Assembly (NCBI GenBank): GCA_022825185.1
Contig: JAJDYK010000033.1
Coordinates: forward strand, 1-5,362
Direction of reading: 5' to 3'
Origin: Candidatus Latescibacterota bacterium
GTDB taxonomy: Bacteria; Latescibacterota; UBA2968; UBA8231
Length of the DNA: 5,362 nt
Of the stretch, positions 1 to 5,288 are shown one piece after another. The stretch's first letter is position 1, and every line of letters begins with the position of its first letter. The position numbers and the translations under genes are program-made. The notes beneath the pieces are model-generated. The model saw nothing but the letters and a program-made list of their open reading frames with translations, searched no databases and was not told where the DNA came from.

Positions 1-945
1 GCCCCCGACCAAGTCGCGATCCGCACCCATTTCACCGGAGTCAGTATCGGCACTGAGTTCGGACTGATCAGCGGCAAGATCAGCAAGATGAACCGCAACC
101 CCTTTCCGTTGTGTACCGGCTATCAGGGCACGGGCACCATAGAAGCCGTCGGAGCCGATATCGACAATTTTGCGGTCGGCGACGAAGTGTACTTTCGCGG
201 CAATGACGCGATGAGGCTGGCCGACGGGACGGAAGTTGGGTGCGTTTCCGGCGGGCATTGCAGCCGCATCGTGACCCGGCCCAATACCACGCATGGCGTG
301 GCCAAGATGGTGCCCGGAGCGGGGATGGATGTGGCGAGTTTATTTGTGATGCCAGCCGTGGGGCTCTATGGCGTCGATATGGCCAATCCGCGGATGGGAG
401 ATACAGTGGTGGTGCACGGGGTGGGGATGATTGGCTTAGGCGTGGTAGCGGCTTGTGCACAACGGGGGTGCGTGGTGGTGGCGGTGGACATAGATGAAAA
501 ACCGCTGGCGGTCGCCAAGGCGCTGGGCGCGGATTGTGCAATCAATAGCAAAGAGCAGGACGTGGCCGCTGCAGTAGGGGAACTCGCACCCGAAGGTGCC
601 GATGTGGTATTCGAGTGTACTGGGCATCCGCAGTGCATCGATCCGGCGATTGCCCTCTGTCGGCGGTTTGGGTCTTTCGTCTGGCAGGGCCACTACGGGG
701 ACGATCCGATCTCTCTGGACTTTCCCACGCCGCACGGCAAGCGGCTACAGATGTTCTTTCCCTGCGACGACGGCTGGCAGCCCTGCCGCCGCGCTGTGAT
801 CAAGAACATGGCGATGGGCGTGCTCAAGTGGGAACACTGCATTACCCACCGGATCGGGTGCGCCGAGATGCCGGCGATGTTCGAGCGTATTAAACGGGAG
901 CGGGATGGGGATATCGTCGGGGTGGTCGTCGATTGGCGGGATTGA
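1..945 (+). CDS. Medium-chain dehydrogenase/reductase (alcohol dehydrogenase-like), 5' truncated
   Basis: An NAD(P)-dependent oxidoreductase of the MDR superfamily, probably cytosolic; substrate unknown. The frame is open from base 1 and ends at TGA 943-945. That leaves 314 residues, so with a usual length near 330-350 only a short N-terminal piece is missing. The internal ATG at 88 is not the start, because the residues before it (VAIRTHFTGVSIGTEFG) are typical MDR N-terminal sequence. The GroES-like domain comes first, followed by a Rossmann fold with GVGMIG (bases 418-435). An aspartate at the end of the second strand (AVDID, codon at 487-489) favours NAD over NADP. The usual catalytic Cys position reads GTE (49-57), the GHE zinc motif reads GYQ (118-126), and the four-Cys structural-zinc lobe is absent. 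This resembles zinc-less MDRs of the BchC-like type more than classical alcohol dehydrogenases. Its codon use differs from the next gene. Family call is firm; function is open. Confidence 0.9.
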   Translation, partial: APDQVAIRTHFTGVSIGTEFGLISGKISKMNRNPFPLCTGYQGTGTIEAVGADIDNFAVGDEVYFRGNDAMRLADGTEVGCVSGGHCSRIVTRPNTTHGVAKMVPGAGMDVASLFVMPAVGLYGVDMANPRMGDTVVVHGVGMIGLGVVAACAQRGCVVVAVDIDEKPLAVAKALGADCAINSKEQDVAAAVGELAPEGADVVFECTGHPQCIDPAIALCRRFGSFVWQGHYGDDPISLDFPTPHGKRLQMFFPCDDGWQPCRRAVIKNMAMGVLKWEHCITHRIGCAEMPAMFERIKRERDGDIVGVVVDWRD

Positions 946-996
946 GGGGCCGCTTGTAACACCGACGCGATCTGCACCGCTCAAACGCGCCCTTTG

Positions 997-1026
997 TTCG
1001 CCATATCCTCGGCGAGTGCATATATT
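997..1026 (+). promoter_or_regulatory. Possible weak promoter upstream of the aspartate-dehydrogenase-like operon
   Basis: The 120-base gap between the first two genes holds a locally AT-rich patch, with TATATT at 1021-1026 preceded by TG at 1017-1018. A poor -35 candidate, TTCGCC, lies at 997-1002 with an 18-base spacer. It is placed suitably to transcribe the three-gene operon starting at 1066, but the -35 match is only three of six bases and the host's sigma consensus is unknown. No convincing terminator hairpin was found after the upstream gene, so read-through from it is also possible. Confidence 0.2.
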
Positions 1027-1052
1027 CGCTACTTCCGATTTCACCCCGTTTT

Positions 1053-1058
1053 GAGGAG
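1053..1058 (+). promoter_or_regulatory. Ribosome binding site for the aspartate-dehydrogenase-like gene
   Basis: GAGGAG lies 7 bases before ATG 1066. It fixes the start there rather than at the upstream in-frame TTG at 994, which has no such site and would add a non-homologous leader. Confidence 0.8.
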
Positions 1059-1065
1059 CCAGACC

Positions 1066-1863
1066 ATGAGCCAAAAATCGACCCGCATCGGCCTAATCGG
1101 CTACGGCCAGATCGGCCAAGTCGTCCACAAGATGATAGACGCGGACGCAGACAACGGCATGGAAGTCGTCTTCGTCCACGATCAAATGGCCGCTGCCGTC
1201 CAAAACCTCCCCGCCGACCTCTGCCTAGCGGATTTGAGCGACTTCGAATCGCGGCAACCCGACCTCGTCGTCGAGATGGCCCACCCGGACGTCACCCGCC
1301 AGTGGGGACAGACGATCCTCGAAAAAACCAACTACATGTTCATCTCAGTGACCGCCCTCGCCGACCGAGCCGTCGAAACCACCATTGAGGAGACCACCCG
1401 CCGCGCCGGCACCCGCGCCTTTGTCCCACACGGAGGCGTGGTCGGCATGGACGCGCTGTTGGAAAACCGCGACGTGTGGGAGTCAGTCGATGTGGTGATG
1501 AAGAAGCCCCCGCACAACGTCGATTGCGCGGCCGCTGGCCTCGACCCCGACGACATCAAAGAAGAAACAGTCCTCTACGACGGCCCGACGCGCGGCATCT
1601 GCCCACTCTTCCCGCGCAACGTCAACACCCACGCGGCCATCGCATACGCCGGCATCGGCTTCGACCGCACGCACTCGCTGCTGCTGGTAAGCCCAGAGTG
1701 GAGCGAAGCCATCGTCGAAATCCACGCCCAGGGCCAGGGCCTCGACCTCAAGGTCGCGCGCAGCGAGGGAATCACCGGCGTCACCGGGGCCTCGACGCCA
1801 ACCTCCATCTACAACACTGTGCAGATGATCGGCGCGACCGGCCCGGGCATCCACATCCGATGA
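1066..1863 (+). CDS. Aspartate dehydrogenase-like oxidoreductase (NadX/DUF108 family)
   Basis: The family oxidises L-aspartate to iminoaspartate with NAD(P), or runs the reverse amination; some members feed NAD synthesis. The 265-residue protein is cytosolic and matches the family length (about 240-270). An N-terminal Rossmann motif GYGQIG lies at residues 12-17. The central stretch HGGVVGMDA (122-130) matches the family's SGAIGGLDA-like block, MKKPP is at 145-149, and FPRNVNTHAAIAYAG (182-196) is the hallmark C-terminal-domain motif. The catalytic His that usually sits in an N-x-H-E-I context appears absent: the equivalent stretch reads AIVEIH (215-220), placing Val217 at the His position by eye. 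The true substrate may therefore not be aspartate. The start at ATG 1066 is supported by GAGGAG 7 bases upstream. Its stop overlaps the start of the aminotransferase gene by four bases, so translation of the two is probably coupled. No gene symbol is given because the activity is uncertain. Confidence 0.85.
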   Translation: MSQKSTRIGLIGYGQIGQVVHKMIDADADNGMEVVFVHDQMAAAVQNLPADLCLADLSDFESRQPDLVVEMAHPDVTRQWGQTILEKTNYMFISVTALADRAVETTIEETTRRAGTRAFVPHGGVVGMDALLENRDVWESVDVVMKKPPHNVDCAAAGLDPDDIKEETVLYDGPTRGICPLFPRNVNTHAAIAYAGIGFDRTHSLLLVSPEWSEAIVEIHAQGQGLDLKVARSEGITGVTGASTPTSIYNTVQMIGATGPGIHIR

Positions 1864-3026
1864 AGCCTTTTGCCCGCATCCCCGCGGCCATTCCCCGCTC
1901 GGGCATCCGCGAGATCATGGACTTGGCTTGGGCCGTCGAAAAGACGGGCGAGGTCATCCACCTCGAAGTCGGGCAACCCGATTTTGCCACGCCGGAGTCT
2001 ATCGTCGAAGCCACCTGCCGCTACGCGCGCGCCGGCCACACCAAGTACGTCCCCAACGCCGGAGTCGATGCGTTGCGCGCGGCCGCGGCTCGCTACTTCG
2101 AGCGCCGCACCGGCGTGCCAACCACCAGCGAAAACATCCTCGTCACCCCCGGCGCGGTCATGAGCGTAGCAACCTCATTCCTCGCCCTACTCGAACCGGG
2201 CGACGAGGTTCTGTTGCCCGACCCAGGCTGGCCCAACTACGAGATGGCCGTCTCCATCGTCCACGGGCAACCCGTCTTTTACAATCTGCGGGCGAAAAAT
2301 CACTTTCTGCCCGACCTCGACGAGATCGACCGCCTAGTCAGCCCGCGCACCAAGCTCCTCCTCCTCTGCACCCCCTCCAACCCCACCGGCCAAGTGTATG
2401 ACGAGACGTTAATGCGCGAACTCATGGCCTTGGCCCAGCGCCATGATTTGTGGGTGCTGTCCGACGAAATCTACGGCCAGATCGTCTTCGACCAACCGCA
2501 CCAGAGCGCGCTGCCGCACGACGCGGACGGACGCGCCATCATCGTCTCTGGCATGTCCAAAAGCTACGCCATGACTGGCTACCGAGTCGGCTTCACCCGC
2601 GCCAATCCCGAGTACATCGAAATAGCCACCAAGCTCCAAGAGCCGTTTATCTCGTGTGGCACAGGGTTTTCCCAGCTAGCATCAGCCGATGCGCTCGACG
2701 GCCCGCAAGACGATGTAGCCGCCATGTGCCGCGCCTACGCGCGCCGCCGCGACATCGCCCTCGACGTCCTGCGAGAATACGGCTTGTACCACTACACCCC
2801 AGGCGGCGCGATCTACCTGATGATCGACATCTCCGCGGCTGGCATGGACTCCGGCGAATTCGCCGTCCAGCTGCTCAAAGAAAAGCGCGTGGCCGTGGCC
2901 CCAGGCAGCACCTTCGGCCAGATGTGCCGCGACCACGTGCGCATCTCCATCGCCGCCTCCGAAGAGCACATCCGCCGCGGCGTAACCACCATCTGCGAAT
3001 TCGCGCAACAACAAGCCGGAAGTTAA
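1860..3026 (+). CDS. Class I/II pyridoxal-phosphate aminotransferase
   Basis: A fold-type I PLP enzyme of 388 residues (family about 380-400) that moves an amino group between an amino acid and a 2-oxo acid in the cytosol. Family landmarks are in order: EVGQPDF (36-42), Tyr63 in TKYVPNAG, Trp124 in DPGWPNY (ring stacking on PLP), Asn174 in SNPTG, Asp202 and Tyr205 in SDEIYG, the Schiff-base Lys234 in SMSKS-like GMSKSYAMTGYRVG, and Arg361 in HVRIS, which binds the substrate carboxylate. All expected catalytic residues are present, so the enzyme should be active. It looks like the aspartate/alanine-type subgroup, but the substrate cannot be read from sequence. ATG 1860 overlaps the previous stop (ATGA). 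The same frame stays open upstream to 1476, but that part only shadows the previous gene. The PhyH gene follows 17 bases after the stop, making this the middle gene of a three-gene operon. Confidence 0.95.
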   Translation: MKPFARIPAAIPRSGIREIMDLAWAVEKTGEVIHLEVGQPDFATPESIVEATCRYARAGHTKYVPNAGVDALRAAAARYFERRTGVPTTSENILVTPGAVMSVATSFLALLEPGDEVLLPDPGWPNYEMAVSIVHGQPVFYNLRAKNHFLPDLDEIDRLVSPRTKLLLLCTPSNPTGQVYDETLMRELMALAQRHDLWVLSDEIYGQIVFDQPHQSALPHDADGRAIIVSGMSKSYAMTGYRVGFTRANPEYIEIATKLQEPFISCGTGFSQLASADALDGPQDDVAAMCRAYARRRDIALDVLREYGLYHYTPGGAIYLMIDISAAGMDSGEFAVQLLKEKRVAVAPGSTFGQMCRDHVRISIAASEEHIRRGVTTICEFAQQQAGS

Positions 3027-3028
3027 GC

Positions 3029-3034
3029 GAGGGA
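3029..3034 (+). promoter_or_regulatory. Ribosome binding site deciding the TTG start of the PhyH gene
   Basis: GAGGGA lies just after the aminotransferase stop and 9 bases before TTG 3044. The reading frame has no ATG before residue 141, well inside the conserved domain, so a non-ATG start is required and this site selects the first TTG over those at 3056 and 3059. Confidence 0.6.
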
Positions 3035-3043
3035 AAATTCTCT

Positions 3044-3802
3044 TTGGACAGCGAATTGTTGCAACGGGGATTCGTCCCCCAGCCGCTGACGCCCGCGCAA
3101 TACAACGCACTAGACACCAACGGCTTCATCATCTTGGAAGAGGTCATCGCACCCGATTGGCTGGCCGAGTTGCGCCGTGCTTTTGACGCGATCTTTGCCC
3201 GCGAAGGCGACAAAGCCGGCGCTGAGGTCTCCCAAGTGGAGGGCGTGCGCCGCCTCGCCGATTTGGTCAACAAAGGAACTGCCTTCGACGCCGTGTACCT
3301 CCAACCGACGCTGCTGACCGCGGTCTTCCACGTCTTGCAGCGACCGTTTAAGCTGCACTCGCTCAACGGACACGATCCACTGCCCGGCAGCGGCTTACAG
3401 ATCCTGCATGCGGATTGGGGGCAGCCCACCGCGCCCGGCGGGCCGTACCACGTCGTCAACTCCATGTGGATGCTCGACGATTTCACCGCAGCCAACGGCT
3501 CAACCCGCTGCGTCCCCGGCAGCCACCGCAAACCCGGCAGGGTTACCGACTACATGGACGACCGCTTGGCCGATCACCCCGAGCAAGTGCATCTGACAGG
3601 TCGCGCCGGCTCGGTCGCCGTGTTCAACGGCAGCCTTTGGCATAGCTCATATCGCAACGACAGCAACGCCCCTCGCCGCACCCTGCACTGCGCCTTTATC
3701 GCCCGCGAGCACCCACAACAGACCAACCAGCGCGAGTACTTGCGGCCCGGAACTGCCCAGCGGCTCTCGCCGCTAGCGCGCTATATCCTCGACGTGGAGT
3801 GA
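3044..3802 (+). CDS. Phytanoyl-CoA dioxygenase (PhyH) family Fe(II)/2-oxoglutarate oxygenase
   Basis: PhyH-family enzymes hydroxylate an unactivated carbon using O2 and 2-oxoglutarate, releasing succinate and CO2. The protein has 252 residues from TTG 3044, within the usual 250-300. The N-terminal part has the typical pattern of a TPAQYNALDTNGFIIL-like opening (16-31). The iron ligands are visible as HAD (His122, Asp124) and distal His200 in SLWHSS, with Arg211/Arg212 positioned to bind 2-oxoglutarate. Between them lies the signature MWMLDDFTAANGSTRCVPGSH (141-161). The active site therefore looks complete. No signal peptide or membrane segment is seen. The gene sits 17 bases after the aminotransferase, so it probably acts on a related amino-acid-like or amine-derived small molecule; that is inference, and the family's substrate range is very broad. 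The frame stays open back to 2450 inside the aminotransferase gene, but that extension is arginine-rich shadow sequence. Family call firm, start less so, substrate unknown. Confidence 0.92.
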   Translation: MDSELLQRGFVPQPLTPAQYNALDTNGFIILEEVIAPDWLAELRRAFDAIFAREGDKAGAEVSQVEGVRRLADLVNKGTAFDAVYLQPTLLTAVFHVLQRPFKLHSLNGHDPLPGSGLQILHADWGQPTAPGGPYHVVNSMWMLDDFTAANGSTRCVPGSHRKPGRVTDYMDDRLADHPEQVHLTGRAGSVAVFNGSLWHSSYRNDSNAPRRTLHCAFIAREHPQQTNQREYLRPGTAQRLSPLARYILDVE

Positions 3803-3907
3803 AACTAGAGGTATTTCTCTTTCGCCTGAAGCGCTCCGCTCGCCATATAGCCCTGTATTACCCCAAAATGCCGCCCCTATCACTGTCTAAATTCTCTCGA
3901 CCTTTTT

Positions 3908-3937
3908 TTGAATATTCTCTTCGCTCGTCTGTTTAAT
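3908..3937 (+). promoter_or_regulatory. Candidate promoter for the sigma factor operon
   Basis: The 159-base gap 3803-3961 is clearly more AT- and pyrimidine-rich than the flanking genes and is the natural place for the promoter of the downstream operon. The best vegetative-type match is TTGAAT (3908-3913), an 18-base spacer and TTTAAT (3932-3937). Transcription from it would start only about 20 bases before ATG 3962, leaving just enough leader for the ribosome binding site. No convincing ECF-type autoregulatory -35/-10 pair was found in this gap. Confidence 0.25.
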
Positions 3938-3944
3938 CCTACAG

Positions 3945-3950
3945 AAGGAG
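3945..3950 (+). promoter_or_regulatory. Ribosome binding site for the sigma factor gene
   Basis: AAGGAG lies 11 bases before ATG 3962. It supports that start over the in-frame TTG at 3908, whose added 18 residues are not part of a recognisable sigma domain. Confidence 0.6.
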
Positions 3951-3961
3951 AAACGAGCTCC

Positions 3962-4501
3962 ATGGACGAACAGACAGCGATCAGGCTTTGCCTCGACCAA
4001 CGCGATGTGCGCGGCTTTGAATTTCTTTTTGAAAAATTCCGCCGCGAGGCCTACGTGCATGCCATCGCCCTGCTGGGCAATCGCGAAGAGGCAGCTGACG
4101 CCTGCCAGGACGCCTTTGGCAAGGCCTTTGTCGCCATACGCCGCCTCGCTAGCCTGGACGCCTTCTATCCCTGGTTTTACCGCATCTTGCGCAACCACTG
4201 CCTCAACCGCATCGCCAGAAGGCAGACCGCCGCACAATATGAGGAACGGCTCGCCGCCGAGACTGCCACCACACACCCGGTCGAAAAACCCGACTTCCTG
4301 CTCGATGTGCGCGAGGAGCAAGCGCAGGTGTGGGATGCCCTGAGGCGTATCAAAGCAGAATTCAGGGAAATCCTCGTCATGAAGTACATCGAAGGGCTCA
4401 ACTACGACGGCATTGCCCAGCGGCTGCAAATCCCGCGCGGCACGGTCATGAGCCGCCTCTACCACGCGCGCAAAGCCTTTGCTGCACAATACGCCAAATA
4501 A
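3962..4501 (+). CDS. RNA polymerase sigma factor, ECF (sigma-70 family group 4)
   Basis: Directs RNA polymerase to a specific promoter set, usually in response to an envelope or stress signal. The 179-residue protein has the normal ECF two-domain layout without regions 1 or 3. Sigma region 2 spans about residues 20-88: REEAADACQDAFGKAF (41-56) is the region 2.1/2.2 core, and YPWFYRILRNHCLNRIARR (69-87) covers the promoter-melting and -10-recognition part. A variable linker (about 88-120) follows. Region 4 (about 121-176) contains the helix-turn-helix NYDGIAQRLQIPRGTVMSRL (147-166), the -35 reader. It probably forms an operon with the next gene, which starts 16 bases later and looks like a membrane-anchored anti-sigma factor. 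That context suggests the sigma factor is held inactive at the membrane until a signal arrives. ATG 3962 is chosen from the AAGGAG upstream. Family identification is firm; its regulon is unknown. Confidence 0.95.
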   Translation: MDEQTAIRLCLDQRDVRGFEFLFEKFRREAYVHAIALLGNREEAADACQDAFGKAFVAIRRLASLDAFYPWFYRILRNHCLNRIARRQTAAQYEERLAAETATTHPVEKPDFLLDVREEQAQVWDALRRIKAEFREILVMKYIEGLNYDGIAQRLQIPRGTVMSRLYHARKAFAAQYAK

Positions 4502-4504
4502 CCC

Positions 4505-4510
4505 AGGAGA
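4505..4510 (+). promoter_or_regulatory. Ribosome binding site for the anti-sigma-like gene
   Basis: AGGAGA lies 7 bases before ATG 4518. It sets the start there rather than further upstream in the same frame (from 4479), which would overlap the sigma gene. Confidence 0.7.
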
Positions 4511-4517
4511 TGGGCCA

Positions 4518-4958
4518 ATGAACGACGCACAATGCGAGAGACGCCAGCGCCTGCTCTCGAGCCTGATCGACCAGGAACTGACGCCCGAAGAAGCGGCCGA
4601 AGCTAACGACCTGCTGGTGCGCGACGCTGAATTCCGCCGCGAATACGAGCAGCTACGCAGCAGCGCGGCGCACATCGCCAGTCTCAAATTCGCCGAGTCC
4701 CACGACCAAGTGCTCGACCAACTGTGGCAGAGCCCCTTCAGCCGCTTTAGCCGCAACGCCGGGCTCCTCCTGGTCGGCGCCGGCTGCGCCCTGTTGGTGC
4801 TCTACGCCATCTACCAGTTCGTCCAGCACGGCGAGTGGAACGTGCCCAAAATTGCCACCGCCACCGTGTGGATTGGCCTAGCCATGCTCCTCTTTTCCGT
4901 GCTCAGAGAAAAACTGAAAACCCGCAAATCCGACCCTTATAAGGAGGTAAGAAGATGA
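4518..4958 (+). CDS. Putative membrane-anchored anti-sigma factor with two transmembrane segments
   Basis: A 146-residue protein probably acting as the partner or inhibitor of the adjacent sigma factor at the inner membrane. The N-terminal 50 residues (LLSSLIDQELTPEEAAEAND at 12-31, then acidic and basic helical sequence) look like the helical sigma-binding domain of anti-sigma factors. However, the HxxxCxxC zinc motif of zinc-binding anti-sigma factors is absent: the only cysteines are Cys6 and Cys90. Two hydrophobic stretches at about 81-101 and 111-129 should span the membrane, joined by a short loop (about 102-110). A basic tail from Arg130 (EKLKTRK) implies both ends lie in the cytoplasm. 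With almost no periplasmic domain, it is unlikely to sense by a large extracellular domain. The gene lies 16 bases after the sigma gene and overlaps the next one (ATGA). The anti-sigma role rests on position and the N-terminal pattern, not on a diagnostic motif. Confidence 0.7.
   Translation: MNDAQCERRQRLLSSLIDQELTPEEAAEANDLLVRDAEFRREYEQLRSSAAHIASLKFAESHDQVLDQLWQSPFSRFSRNAGLLLVGAGCALLVLYAIYQFVQHGEWNVPKIATATVWIGLAMLLFSVLREKLKTRKSDPYKEVRR
4941..4947 (+). promoter_or_regulatory. Strong ribosome binding site for the YbjQ-family gene, inside the preceding gene
   Basis: AAGGAGG lies 7 bases before ATG 4955, within the last codons of the anti-sigma-like gene. It forms part of a perfect 10-base palindrome, CCTTATAAGG (4935-4944). 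The strong site together with the ATGA overlap suggests efficient, partly coupled translation. Confidence 0.8.
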
Positions 4959-5275
4959 TTATCACCACAACCAGCCACATACCCAGCAAGAAAATCGTCA
5001 AAACCTTCGGCCTTGTGCGCGGCAATACCATTCGCACCCGGCACATCGGCAAGGATATCATGGCCGGCCTGAAGAACTTGATGGGCGGTGAGATCCTCCA
5101 GTACACCAAGCTCATGGCCGAATCGCGCGAGCAGTCCCTCGACCGCATGCGCACCGAGGCCACTCGCCTAGGGGCCAACGCCGTCGTCTCGACCCGCTTC
5201 GCCACTTCCCAAGTCATGGGCACGGCGGCCGAATTGCTGGCCTACGGCACCGCCGTCTGGGTTGAAGATGAATAA
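4955..5275 (+). CDS. YbjQ/UPF0145 family protein
   Basis: A 106-residue protein matching the YbjQ (UPF0145, formerly DUF74) family in full length. Family features visible are the opening TTTSHIPSKKIVKTFGLVRG (4-23), an internal MAGLKNLMGGEILQYTKLM block (36-54) equivalent to the family's FAGIRDIVGG-like segment, REQSLDRMRTEATRLGANAV (58-77) with the conserved ALGA(D/N)AV-type motif, and a C-terminal GTAV strand. Known members form ring-like oligomers and are sometimes labelled heavy-metal binding, but no biochemical role is established and there are no cysteines here. No signal peptide is present. The gene starts within the stop of the anti-sigma-like gene and is followed 13 bases later by a CxxC protein, so it belongs to the sigma factor operon. 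It could be an effector or output of that stress module; this is inference from position. Confidence 0.92.
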   Translation: MIITTTSHIPSKKIVKTFGLVRGNTIRTRHIGKDIMAGLKNLMGGEILQYTKLMAESREQSLDRMRTEATRLGANAVVSTRFATSQVMGTAAELLAYGTAVWVEDE

Positions 5276-5277
5276 AA

Positions 5278-5283
5278 GGAGGA
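5278..5283 (+). promoter_or_regulatory. Ribosome binding site deciding the GTG start at 5289
   Basis: GGAGGA, within AAAGGAGGAG (5275-5284), begins just past the YbjQ stop and lies 5 bases before GTG 5289. It is the only good site in the gap, and no ATG occurs in the frame that follows. Confidence 0.7.
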
Positions 5284-5288
5284 GTCCA

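Noticed and set aside
1476..1859. Long upstream extension of the aminotransferase frame
   Set aside because: It overlaps the aspartate-dehydrogenase-like gene in another frame and is Arg/Pro-rich low-information sequence. The family's N-terminus begins at ATG 1860.
2450..3043. Upstream extension of the PhyH frame into the aminotransferase gene
   Set aside because: The translated part is arginine- and histidine-rich shadow sequence of a GC-rich gene. PhyH homology begins after the aminotransferase stop.
2875..3531. 218-codon open frame on the minus strand
   Set aside because: It is antisense to the end of the aminotransferase gene and the PhyH gene, both with complete catalytic motifs. The product has no recognisable family.
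3807..3820. AGAG-GTATTT-CTCT hairpin after the PhyH gene as a terminator
   Set aside because: The stem is only four base pairs, AT-leaning, and followed by a mere TTTC, so it is too weak to call an intrinsic terminator. A nearby AGCG/CGCT stem (around 3829-3839) is equally weak.
3898..3931. ECF-type autoregulatory promoter before the sigma gene
   Set aside because: TGAAT (3909) and CGTCTG (3926) resemble ECF -35 and -10 parts but are only about 11 bases apart, and no other pair has the needed 16-17-base spacing.
3887..4756. 289-codon open frame on the minus strand
   Set aside because: It lies opposite the well-supported sigma and anti-sigma-like genes, has no recognisable domain, and is expected from codon bias in GC-rich DNA.
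4518..4958. Zinc-binding anti-sigma (zf-HC2) domain
   Set aside because: The length and N-terminal pattern suggest it, but the required HxxxCxxC residues are absent; only Cys6 and Cys90 exist.
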